A DNA stretch of 64,000 nt from Gp13-AA77 sp035946575 (lineage in GTDB: Bacteria; Acidobacteriota; Terriglobia; UBA7540), in NCBI GenBank assembly GCA_035946575.1, contig DASYZG010000119.1:30180-94179 (forward strand), in the 5' to 3' direction. Under the pieces are notes generated by a model. The model was given only the letters and a program-made list of their open reading frames with translations. It was not told the origin of the DNA and did not search any database. Position 1 is the first letter of the stretch, and each line of letters opens with the position of its first letter. The translations under genes were made by a program, and so were the position numbers. This document shows positions 8,940 through 17,900 of the stretch, piece after piece.

Positions 8940-9920
8940 ATGCCTAATCGCCCGTCAAGCTCGCACATTCTTCTCCCACGCCACGCTCGCCTGATCGCGG
9001 CGGCCCTTGTCTTGGGATCGACGCTGCTAACCGGTTCGGCCGCTCACGGGGCGAGCGCGCCGGGCGCGACCACCCTCGACTGCGGAGAGGTCCAGAGCAC
9101 GATCCTGGGCCGCTCCGTGTCCTTCTGCGCCGACTTGCCTGCGGACTACGCCACCAGTACAAAACGCTATCCCGTGCTCTACTTCCTGCACGGGCTGTTT
9201 GAGAACGAGCGGAGTTGGGCTGAGCGTGGCGGGAAAGACATTCTGGACGGCATGCTGGCCAAGGGCGAGTTGGAGCCTTTCATCGTGGTCTGTCCCGATG
9301 CCGGCAAGACGTTCTACGTGAATTCCTACGACGGCAAGGTCCGCTATGAGGATTTTTTCGTGCAGGAGTTCATCCCTTACATCGAGCAGCACTACCGCAC
9401 GGTTGCGACTCGCGCCGGGCGCGGCCTCTTCGGAGTTTCGATGGGAGGGTTCGGGTCGCTGCACATCGGATTCCGCCATGCGAACTTGTTCGGCGCCGTC
9501 AGCGCGCAGAGCGCCGCGTTGCTGCCAAAGCTCCCGAACCCGTTCCCGGCGACGCGACGATGGCAGTTCTACGCCCAGTTGCTGCAGGAACCGTTCGGCT
9601 CACCTCTCAATGAGGCCTATTTCGAAGCCAACAATCCCATCGATCTGGCCGAACATTCGGACACGTTCAAGGGCCTGAGGCTCTACTTCGATTGCGGCGA
9701 CCACGATCGCTATGGGTTCCTTGAAGGCAACCAGGATCTGGACAAGATTCTGACGGCGCAGCATTTCCCGCATGAATTCGCGGCGCGCGAGGGCGATCAC
9801 GGCTGGAGCTACGAAGAAGACTACATGCACTTCGCCCTGCAGTTTCACAGTCAGGAGTTCCACCAGGCGCTGGCGTCCGCGAAAGCGCCGGGTTCGACGG
9901 CGGGTGGGAGGTCAAAGTGA
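8940..9920 (+). CDS. Secreted esterase (esterase D / antigen 85 type)
   Basis: 326 residues from ATG 8940, preceded by an AAAGAG ribosome site; an upstream in-frame start at 8859 is unlikely because the signal peptide (LIAAALVLGSTLLTGSAAHGA) would then be internal. The alpha/beta-hydrolase fold follows the PF00756 pattern: YPVLYFLHGLFENERSW (oxyanion region), nucleophile elbow GVSMGGFGS with the catalytic Ser, an Asp candidate in LYFDCGDHDRYG, and the catalytic His in EGDHGWSYEE. Relatives hydrolyse acyl esters such as S-formylglutathione or feruloyl/acetyl sugar esters; the substrate here is unknown. The stop overlaps the GTG start of the thioredoxin-like gene. Confidence 0.85.
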   Translation: MPNRPSSSHILLPRHARLIAAALVLGSTLLTGSAAHGASAPGATTLDCGEVQSTILGRSVSFCADLPADYATSTKRYPVLYFLHGLFENERSWAERGGKDILDGMLAKGELEPFIVVCPDAGKTFYVNSYDGKVRYEDFFVQEFIPYIEQHYRTVATRAGRGLFGVSMGGFGSLHIGFRHANLFGAVSAQSAALLPKLPNPFPATRRWQFYAQLLQEPFGSPLNEAYFEANNPIDLAEHSDTFKGLRLYFDCGDHDRYGFLEGNQDLDKILTAQHFPHEFAAREGDHGWSYEEDYMHFALQFHSQEFHQALASAKAPGSTAGGRSK

Positions 9921-10951
9921 CCGGGTGGCGAAGCGCTGGTCGCATGGCCGGTCGTGCGCCCGATCCTCTGCCTCGTTCTCTGGCGCTGATGGGCATCAGC
10001 CTGCTGGCGATCGCGGTGCCCGTTTTGGCGCAGAATCCGGCGAGAGCGCGACCGGCTGGATCGGCTGCGGCGGAGATCCCGGCGCAGGAGCGCGCCCAGG
10101 CCGAGGCCAAGGTCGTCAGCTACATCCGCGAGCATTTGCAGCCCGGCCGACCGCTGCTGATCACCGAACTGGAGAAGACTTTTACGCAGCCTGCGGAGCG
10201 CCTGGCGCTGGGGAAACTGTACAGCGCCTTTTTCCGGATTCCGCTTTTCGTGGCCGGATACCAGCAGAAGCTCGGGCATCCACCGACGCTCGCCACCATT
10301 GCCGATCAGTTTGACCTGCACGTGCCGGGCGAGGCTGATCTGTTGCTGCGGGTGATGGACTCTGATCCCCGCGTGCCGCATTTCCTGAGCCGGGATTCGC
10401 GCACCGGCGAGATCACCAAAGTGGATGTGGCGGCGATCCGCTCCGACCCGCGTTTCGGCCAGGCACTCGATCATCAGATCGCGGGCTGGGAAGGGCGGCG
10501 CCCGCCGGCGCTCACTCTGCAGGGGCTCGACGGGCAGCCGATCACGCTCAGCAACCCGTCCGGCAAGGGTCTGCTGCTGGAAGTCTGGTTCACGGGCTGT
10601 CCGCCGTGCATGCAGGAGACGCCGGTGCTGGTGAACCTGAGTCGCGAGTTCGCAGGCAAAGGTCTCCTGATCGTGGGGGCCAACGCCGACCAACTGCTCG
10701 GGCTGAGCTACACCGACGCGGTGCGGCAGCGCTATGTCCGCGAGCACCACGTGGATTTTCCCATCGCCGAGTGGGACAAGGCCGCGAATGCCGCTTATGG
10801 CGGGATCTCGATTTTTCCCACGCTGTTTCTCATGAATTCGAGCGGCGTGGTGCAACAGCACTGGGTCGGATTCGTGAGCGCTCAAGAGCTGCGGGCCGCC
10901 GCCGGGAAGCTTGTTTCCGGAGACGCGGGCAGCGCAGCAGGCGGACGCTGA
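9917..10951 (+). CDS. TlpA-like secreted thioredoxin-fold protein
   Basis: 344 residues from GTG 9917 (overlap GTGA with the esterase stop); ATG 9944 or 9989 are alternatives. A hydrophobic leader (LALMGISLLAIAVPVLAQ) exports it. The middle third is an unassigned helical segment. The C-terminal 140 residues are a thioredoxin/AhpC-TSA domain: PALTLQGLDGQPITLSNPSGKGLLLEVW in the TlpA style, active site TGCPPCMQE with the CxxC pair, and the cis-Pro in GISIFPTLFL. Such proteins reduce disulfides or carry redox equivalents in the periplasm. Coupling with a secreted esterase is unusual; no cytochrome c maturation genes are near. Confidence 0.82.
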   Translation: MTGWRSAGRMAGRAPDPLPRSLALMGISLLAIAVPVLAQNPARARPAGSAAAEIPAQERAQAEAKVVSYIREHLQPGRPLLITELEKTFTQPAERLALGKLYSAFFRIPLFVAGYQQKLGHPPTLATIADQFDLHVPGEADLLLRVMDSDPRVPHFLSRDSRTGEITKVDVAAIRSDPRFGQALDHQIAGWEGRRPPALTLQGLDGQPITLSNPSGKGLLLEVWFTGCPPCMQETPVLVNLSREFAGKGLLIVGANADQLLGLSYTDAVRQRYVREHHVDFPIAEWDKAANAAYGGISIFPTLFLMNSSGVVQQHWVGFVSAQELRAAAGKLVSGDAGSAAGGR

Positions 10952-10967
10952 GAATCGGAAGCATGGC

Positions 10968-10988
10968 CGCCGGGTGGTACACCCGGCG
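10968..10988. terminator. Stem-loop after TlpA-like gene
   Basis: A perfect 9-bp stem (cgccgggtg / cacccggcg) with a three-base loop gta begins 16 bp after the stop of the thioredoxin-like gene. There is no T-run after it, so it is a terminator candidate only by position and stem strength. Confidence 0.4.
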
Positions 10989-11051
10989 CGACTCGGCGCA
11001 ACCCAATCGGCCAAAAGTGGCAAGCGGCTAGTGTGCCGTCCGCTAAACAGA

Positions 11052-11148
11052 TGGACAACTGGTGTGCTCGTAGCGGCGGCTTTATGCCGCCACCGCGAAT
11101 TGAGAATGCTGAAGTTATGGCGACGTAAAGTCGCCGCTACATTGTCCA
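11052..11148. repeat. Paired REP-like palindromes
   Basis: gtagcggcggctttatgccgcc (11070-11091) faces an inverted copy ggcgacgtaaagtcgccgctac (11119-11140), and the pair is bracketed by tggacaa (11052-11058) and ttgtcca (11142-11148). Each unit is a small palindrome around ttta. The units match those inside the 6276-6401 element and the single unit at 35108-35136. Confidence 0.6.
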
Positions 11149-11291
11149 CCTGAATACTGGGCAGCACGCTCGTGGCGAGCAAGAATGCCTCCGTGTGTGG
11201 TGAGGAAGTTCAGGTTTTGTATTGCAGAGTGCCGAACTCCGGGCGGAACACGCAGCCAGAGCCAATTCCCGCAGGCGCTGAAAGAGGGGAC

Positions 11292-14255
11292 GTGACGCAG
11301 GCCCGGCTGGAGTTCAAAACGCCTGCGGTTCGCTCTCCTTGGCCTCGTCCGGTTCACAGGGGATTCCTTTGGCTCGCCCTCGTGATTCTGGCTCAGGCGC
11401 CGCTCGCCGCCGGCGACTCGGGTTTATGGGGACGAAACGTCGTCGACATGCGGCTTCAGGCAGACGCCGATCTGACCCTCCAGCAGTTCGTTAAAGAAGT
11501 CGCGCAGCAGAAAGGCCAGCCTCTCGATCCCTCCAAAGTCAACCTGAGCTTGAAGAACCTGTACGCCACCGGGCGCTTTGTGGAGTTGACCGCCGAGGCC
11601 AAACCGCAAGGCGAAGGCGTGGTGCTGATCTTTCAGGCCCGGGCGCGCTACTTCGTCGGCGTCGTACGCGTGGAGGGCGCGCCGCCCAACGCCGACCCGG
11701 CGGCACTGACGTCGGGCGCAGGCCTCCATCTCGGCGAACCCTGCTCCCGGGAATCACTCGAGCGGGCCAAGTCCAGAATTCTCGCGGCGCTTGCTTCCAA
11801 CGCCTACTACCGGGCGACGGTCAAGGTCCAGGAGCAGCGGCGCCGCGAATCGGAGGAGAGCGACATCATCTTTACGGTAACCGCGGGCCGTCCGGCGCGG
11901 CTGGCACGTATCGACTTCACCGGCAGTCCGGGTGTGCCCGGCGCCACCCTGGTCCGCGAAGCAGGTTGGAAAACCGGAACCGAGCTGACGCAAGCCCGCC
12001 TGCAGCGCGGCCTCTCCCGACTGCATAACTTCTACGTCAAGCGAAATCATCTGGAGGCTTCGGCGCTTGCCGCCAACCGCTCTTACGATCGGCGCGCGAA
12101 CACAGAACAACTCGTCGTCAAGGTCGAGGCGGGGCCGGAGATCCGTATCCGGGTCGCCGGCGCTCACATTTCGGCTTCGGACCTGCGCGCCATCCTGCCC
12201 GCGTATCTCGAATCGAGCGCCGATGCGTTGACGCTGCTCGACGGTGAGCCGGTACTGGCGAACTATTTCAGAGATCGCGGATATTTCAACGCCCGCGTGA
12301 AGCTTTCAGATCAGGGTGCGGCCCCAATCCGGCAGGCGGGGACAATCACCTACACGGTGAACCTGGGGTCGCGGGGGAGATTCGTGGGCTACAGGTTCCG
12401 CGGCAACCGCTCGGTTCCGGTCGCCGACCTCTCGGGAGCCGTCCTGCTGCAGCCGGCAGCCTTCGAACTGCGGCGGGGCCGCTTCGATCAGGATCTGCTC
12501 GATCGTTCGGTTCAGGGCATGACAGCTCTTTATCAGAATCGCGGCTTCGCCGAAGCCAGGGTGACGGCATCGCTCAACGAGGCGTATCAAGGCGAAGCGG
12601 GGCATCTCTTCGTCACCTTTAACATCGAGGAGGGCGCCCAGACCCACGTGCGCCACATGACCATCGTGGGTATGAGCGAAGACCTTCGCAAAGGACTCGG
12701 CTCGCTGCTCACAGCACCCGGCGAGCCTTACTCCCCGGTGCGGGCCCGGGGCGACCGCGATTCAATCGCAAGCTACCTGGTGAACCACGGCTACGAACGA
12801 GCCGATGTGCAATGGCATGCTTCGGAAGCCACGGACCGGCACGAGGTCGACGTGGAGTATACGGTCGAAACCGGCGTAAAAGAGACCGTCGCGCGCGTGG
12901 TGATCCTGGGCAACGACTTCACACGTGACAGCGTGATCAGTCGTCAGCTCAGCGTTGGCGCGGGGCAGGCTCTTAGCGAGAGTTCATTGCTGCAGACGGA
13001 GCAGCAATTGTATGACCTCGGGCTTTTCAATCAGGTGCAGGTCACCACTCAGAATCCCGCCGGGTCATCTCCGGAGAAGACCTTGCTGGTCGGCGTGGAG
13101 GAGGCCAAGCGCTGGACGTTCGGCTACGGCGGTGGTCTCGACGTGCAGAGGCTGCCTGCGAACGGTTCGAAGCAGGGACAGGCGCCGACCGGACAATACG
13201 GTGTGAGCCCCCGCGTCTCGCTCGAACTCGATCGAATCAATCTCGACGGCCGGCCCCAGACCTACTCCCTGGCCGGTCACTTCTCCAATCTGGAGAAGAT
13301 CGGATCCACCAGCTATACAATTCCGAACTTCCTCGGGCACCGCGGACTGGAGTTTCGCCTCACAGGCCTGGAGGACCAGAGCCGCAACGTCCTGACATTC
13401 AATTCCCAGCGGCAGGAGATTGCCCTCTCTCTGCAGAAACACTACAGCGCACATTCTTCACTGCTGGCACGCTACAGTTTCCGCCACGTGACGGTTTCCA
13501 ACGTGCAGATTAACCCGGCCGAGGTGCCACTGGTCAGCCAGAGCGTTCTGGTTGCCACGGTGGGCGCCAGCTACGTGAACGACCACAGGGACAATCCGGT
13601 GGACGCGACCCGCGGCTCCTATACGACGCTGGATGCTGATGCCGCCTGGACCGGCTTCGGCTCGTCCGCGGACTTTGGCCGGCTGATCGCTCAGAACTCG
13701 ACGTATTACCACCTCGGCTCCCACGTGATCTTCGCCAGAAACACCCGGGTTGGGATCGAGCCCGTCTACGGTCACACCAGCGTGGACCAGGGCGTGCCGC
13801 TGCCCGAACGCCTGTTCCTGGGCGGTCCCGACTCCGACCGCGCCTTCTCGCTCAACGAGGCCGGACCGCGCGACCCGATCACGGGGTATCCTATCGGCGG
13901 CAAAGGGCTGTTCCTCAACCAGCTCGAGTTACGCTTTCCGCTCGAACAGAATCATCTCGGGCTGGTGGTGTTTGAGGACGCCGGCAACGTTTTTTCCTCG
14001 CCCCGCTTGTTCAGGCTGCTGAAATTTGTGCAAAGCGGGCCGACCGACTTCAACTACGACGTCCAGGCGGGCGGGCTCGGGCTCCGCTACAACACTCCGG
14101 TGGGTCCCATTCGCTTCGATGTGGCCTATAGCCCGAACATCCCGAAATTCCTGGCCTGTACCAACCAGACGGTCTCGGTCTGCCCGGCGAGCGACGTTGA
14201 GGTGCTTCGATTACCGCGTTTCGAATTCTTCCTGAGCGTCGGGCAGAGCTTCTGA
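11292..14255 (+). CDS. Omp85-superfamily outer membrane assembly protein (TamA/BamA-like)
   Basis: 987 residues from GTG 11292, chosen because an aaagagggg ribosome site precedes it and a signal peptide follows (GFLWLALVILAQAPLAAG); the frame opens at GTG 11172. Roughly residues 50-600 (this start) are serial POTRA-like units (VRVEGAPP, IDFTGSPGVPG, VAGAHISASDLRA, YRFRGNRSVPVADL, MTIVGMSEDL, VVILGNDFTRDSVI), more than the three of TamA. The last 380 residues form a surface-antigen beta barrel (YGGGLDVQR, RLFLGGPDSDRAFSLNEAGPRD, LRYNTPVGPIRFDVAYSP) ending in Phe (LSVGQSF), as outer-membrane proteins do. It should insert or assemble proteins in the outer membrane. The stop overlaps the next start by one base (TGATG). 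Confidence 0.9.
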   Translation: MTQARLEFKTPAVRSPWPRPVHRGFLWLALVILAQAPLAAGDSGLWGRNVVDMRLQADADLTLQQFVKEVAQQKGQPLDPSKVNLSLKNLYATGRFVELTAEAKPQGEGVVLIFQARARYFVGVVRVEGAPPNADPAALTSGAGLHLGEPCSRESLERAKSRILAALASNAYYRATVKVQEQRRRESEESDIIFTVTAGRPARLARIDFTGSPGVPGATLVREAGWKTGTELTQARLQRGLSRLHNFYVKRNHLEASALAANRSYDRRANTEQLVVKVEAGPEIRIRVAGAHISASDLRAILPAYLESSADALTLLDGEPVLANYFRDRGYFNARVKLSDQGAAPIRQAGTITYTVNLGSRGRFVGYRFRGNRSVPVADLSGAVLLQPAAFELRRGRFDQDLLDRSVQGMTALYQNRGFAEARVTASLNEAYQGEAGHLFVTFNIEEGAQTHVRHMTIVGMSEDLRKGLGSLLTAPGEPYSPVRARGDRDSIASYLVNHGYERADVQWHASEATDRHEVDVEYTVETGVKETVARVVILGNDFTRDSVISRQLSVGAGQALSESSLLQTEQQLYDLGLFNQVQVTTQNPAGSSPEKTLLVGVEEAKRWTFGYGGGLDVQRLPANGSKQGQAPTGQYGVSPRVSLELDRINLDGRPQTYSLAGHFSNLEKIGSTSYTIPNFLGHRGLEFRLTGLEDQSRNVLTFNSQRQEIALSLQKHYSAHSSLLARYSFRHVTVSNVQINPAEVPLVSQSVLVATVGASYVNDHRDNPVDATRGSYTTLDADAAWTGFGSSADFGRLIAQNSTYYHLGSHVIFARNTRVGIEPVYGHTSVDQGVPLPERLFLGGPDSDRAFSLNEAGPRDPITGYPIGGKGLFLNQLELRFPLEQNHLGLVVFEDAGNVFSSPRLFRLLKFVQSGPTDFNYDVQAGGLGLRYNTPVGPIRFDVAYSPNIPKFLACTNQTVSVCPASDVEVLRLPRFEFFLSVGQSF

Positions 14256-14947
14256 TGGCGCTCGCCGCGATGGCGCTGCTGGTCGTGAGCGCCGCGGCGC
14301 AGACGCCGGCGGGGCTATCGGGCACGGCCGGGGGGCAGACGCTGGACCGGGTTGTGGCCGCGGTGGGCAACACCGCCATCACCGCCAGCGATGTGGAGAG
14401 CGAGTACCGGTTGGAGTTGCTTCTGGACGGCAAGGAGCCGGACCCGGACCCTGGCGCGGGTGTTCTCAATCAGGTCCGGCAGCGGATGATCGACCGCATC
14501 CTCCTGGAAGATGAGGTACAGGCCGATTCCATCAAGGTGTCTCCGGACGATCCGGCCGTCGCCGCTCGTTGGAACGCTTTGCAGAAGAAGTTCCCCAATA
14601 TGGAAGCATTCGCAACCGCGCTCAAGCAGGCGGGAATGAGCGAGGAATCGCTTAAGTCGGTGCTGGCGGAGCAGGAAAGCATCCTGCGCGTCATCGATCA
14701 GCGGTTGCGGCCGGAGGCGGTGGTGGAACCGCCCGAGATCGAGGCCTATTACCACGATATTTTTGTACCCAGGCTCGCCAAGCAGGGAAACCAACCGGCC
14801 CCGCCGCTCAGCGAAGTCGAGAGCAGAATTCGCGAGATCCTGGTGCAGCAGAAGATCGACGGCCTCCTGGACGCTTGGCTGAAGAGGCTCCGTGCCCGCG
14901 ATGACGTGCGGGTCTTCGGAAGCGCCGAAGCGGGCGGGGTACCATGA
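14255..14947 (+). CDS. SurA-like periplasmic chaperone lacking a PPIase domain
   Basis: 230 residues. A signal peptide (MALAAMALLVVSAAAQ) is followed by the SurA N-terminal pattern (LDRVVAAVGNTAITASDVESEYRLELLL) and a helical domain (VRQRMIDRILLEDEVQ, FATALKQAGMSEESLKSVLAEQ), then a C-terminal helix (ESRIREILVQQKIDGLLDAWLKRLR) that in SurA packs back on the N-domain. No parvulin PPIase domain (normally about 90-100 residues each) is inserted, so this should be a pure chaperone. Overlaps of one base with the Omp85 gene and four with the TamB-like gene (ATGA) make a coupled operon. Confidence 0.85.
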   Translation: MALAAMALLVVSAAAQTPAGLSGTAGGQTLDRVVAAVGNTAITASDVESEYRLELLLDGKEPDPDPGAGVLNQVRQRMIDRILLEDEVQADSIKVSPDDPAVAARWNALQKKFPNMEAFATALKQAGMSEESLKSVLAEQESILRVIDQRLRPEAVVEPPEIEAYYHDIFVPRLAKQGNQPAPPLSEVESRIREILVQQKIDGLLDAWLKRLRARDDVRVFGSAEAGGVP

Positions 14948-17900
14948 CCCAACCGGCGCCGCGCGTTCGCTCGAAACACTGGCACATCTCGCAGCCGGTT
15001 CGGGTCATTGGGTATGTTTTCGCCGCACTTCTTCTGGCCTATTTCATTCTCGTGGTCGTGTTCAGTACCTCCTGGTTCAAGGGCCTCATGCTCGAGCGTA
15101 CTCGCGCCCGGCTGGAGACCCTGACCGGTACCCGGGTCGATATCGGACGGATGCAGATAAATCCCTGGGTATTGCAGTTGACTCTCCAGAATCTGGTGAT
15201 GCACGGCACCGAGACAGGGAACGAGCGGCCCCTATTCACGGCGCGCCAACTGGTGATGCGCGCCAGCATCCGTACGATGCTGCACCGGCGGGCGCTGAGG
15301 CTGGCGCGCCTGGAGGTGGAAGGCGCAACGATTCATCTTTACACGCAGCCCGACGGCTCCACCAATTTGCCGGGTCCCGCGGCCCAGATGGGGAATCTGA
15401 AGGCGCTGGACGACCTGGTCGATCTCGGCGTAGGACATCTGTTGCTTGTCCGGAGCACGTTCTCCTGGAACAATCTCGAGTGGCCCCTCGATCTGAACGC
15501 GCGCGGCCTCGCCGTGGTTCTCGGGATGAGGCAGGGGGCGTACGGCGGATCAATCTCCGCGGATTCGTTCCAGTTTTCGAATCCGAATCTCAGCCTGCCC
15601 GCCACAACCGTGGCCACGCGAATAGGGCTCGGCAAGAACTCCCTCCGTTTGGAGGGCCTGGTCTGGCGCTCGCCGGCCTTTAGCGGCAGCGGAACGCTGG
15701 ATCTTCACTGGCTTCCGTCCCTGGAATCGGGGTTCTCCTTCCGTCTCGAGGGACAGATTGCTTCCCTCGCGCGGGTTTTTGCCCGTGACGATGTACACCA
15801 GGGAACATTCGCTGCCGATCTACAGGGTGCGTATCGCGACGGCGCGATCGATGCTCACGGCCACGTCGACGCGCGCCACGTCACGCCAACCCAGCTGCAC
15901 CTGGAATCCGGTCCCCTGGAGCTGAGCGCCGACTACCGCGTACAGGGCAGGCGGCTCCGCCTTCCGAAGCTAACGCTCTCATTGCTCGGAGGAACCGCGA
16001 GCGGCAGCGCCGAGGCGGGGTTCGCGACGAGAACGCCCTCTTTCGAGGCGAACCTGAACCTGCAGAATTTCGACGTGGCCCGCACAGTTGCCGCGTTGCC
16101 ACAAGGACGCGGTCTGCTGGGCTACCTTCCCGTAGCCAGCCGAGCGGCAGGCAGGCTCCGATTGTCGGGGCAAGGCTCAAAGGCAGAATCGCGCTACGAT
16201 CTCCAACTCAGCTCCTCCGGGTATCCGGCACAAGGACGGGAGCCCGTCACGGGGGTCCTCCGTGGCACGGCGACGTTCGGTCCGCTGCCGTCGGTCAGCT
16301 TCGAGGTCGTCGACCTTCATACGGTTCACTCGGCACTGAAGCTGCGCGGTTCTGCCGGGGGCTCGGGCATAGCCATGTCCGTACAGATGCAGACGAACGA
16401 CTTCAGGGAATGGAAGAGGGCCGCCGAGTTCGTCGCCCAAAAGCCACTACCGGCAAGGCTGGAGTCGACGGCGAAATTCTCGGGGACCCTGAGCGGGTCC
16501 CTCGCTCACCCTCTGGTCACCGGGCGGTTCGAAACCGGCGAGTTCGAATACCAGACCTGGAAATGGGAGGGTTTGCAGGCCAGCATCACTGCCGGACCCG
16601 CGGAACTTCGTGTGACCTCCGGGCAGCTTCTCGGCGCCCAGAGCGCTCTCGCATTCAACTCGACGGTAACCCTTCAGAACTGGCAATCCTTCGCGGGCGC
16701 GCCTTTCGAAATCTCAGCGCACGCCGGTAAAACTTCAATCGAAGGTCTGCGCGAGGTGTTGGGAATCGCAACACCGCTTTCAGGCGAGATCACGGGCGAT
16801 CTTCACGTGCTGGAGGACCGGAACGAACTCAGCGGCAGCACTTCATTCCTCATCACGAGCGGCAGCTATTCCGGCGAGACCTTCGATTCGCTCGCCGCTG
16901 CACTGTCGGTTGATCGTGGAACCTGGAGGATCCAGCGCTTCAATCTCGGGAAAGGCCGCGGCCAGATGACAGGCAGCGGCACCTTTGACCCCGCCTCGGG
17001 AAGAATCTCCGCGCGGGCTCAGGGAAGGAGGTTTGCGCTGGCGGATCTGCGTCAGCTCCGGAATCTTGCTCCAGCCGCCTCTCCTGGCGGTTTCGCGGGA
17101 ACCCTCAGTTTCGACCTCGCGGTAAACGGCAGCCAGCAGGACTTGTCGCCCCAGGGAGAAGTGCAAATCCAAGGGCTCGAGATGGCGGGCATCGCTCTCG
17201 GCAGTCTCACCGGGCAATTGCAGACGATCGGGCGGGAACTCACGCTGCGAGGCCAGTTCCAGGGCCCGGGAGGCAAACTCGATTTCCAAGGCAATACTCG
17301 AATGGGCGGCTGGCAGGATCTGGACTGGCCTGTCACGTTGAGCGCACATTATCGAGGTTTGCGACTCGATCCCTGGATGCGCGCTCTGGGCCTCACACCC
17401 GCGCTTGGAACGGTAGACGCGACCGGTAGCTTCGACTATTCGGGCTCGTTGGGTGGAACCGCATCCCCTCACCTGAACAGCGAAGTCGACGATGTGGAAG
17501 TCAGTTTCGCCGGGTTGCAATGGCGAAACGCCCGCCCGTTCAACATTTCGCTTGAAAAGCAACGTCTCGAGATCACGCCCTTCACGCTGCAGGGGCCGTC
17601 CACCGAGTTCCGCTTCGAGGGTACCGCGGACCTTAAGCCGGTGCCCGCGCTCAACCTGCGGGCCGAAGGGCAGATCGACGCGCAGTTCCTGCACGTCTTC
17701 GACCCTGCGCTGCAAACCACAGGACGCTTCGGCGTGCAGGCCAGCGTGCAGGGGAGCTTCCGGCACCCGCTGCTGTATGGGTCATTGACGGTAGACCAGG
17801 TCAGCATTGGATACCCGGGTTTGCCGGTTCGTCTGGCAGGATTGAAAGGGGATGTCGAGCTGCAGGGAGACCGTTTGACCGTGCGATCTCTCCGGGCTGA

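Larger units (their letters stand above)
10952..11291. other. Intergenic region with hairpin and REP-like pair
   Basis: This 340-bp gap separates the TlpA-like gene from the outer-membrane assembly operon, both on plus. It contains a strong stem-loop (10968-10988), an aagtggcaagcggctag word (about 11017-11033) and a paired palindromic element (11052-11148). The reading frame of the downstream gene can be extended back to GTG 11172 but without signal-peptide logic. The promoter of the assembly operon should lie between 11150 and 11290. Confidence 0.5.
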
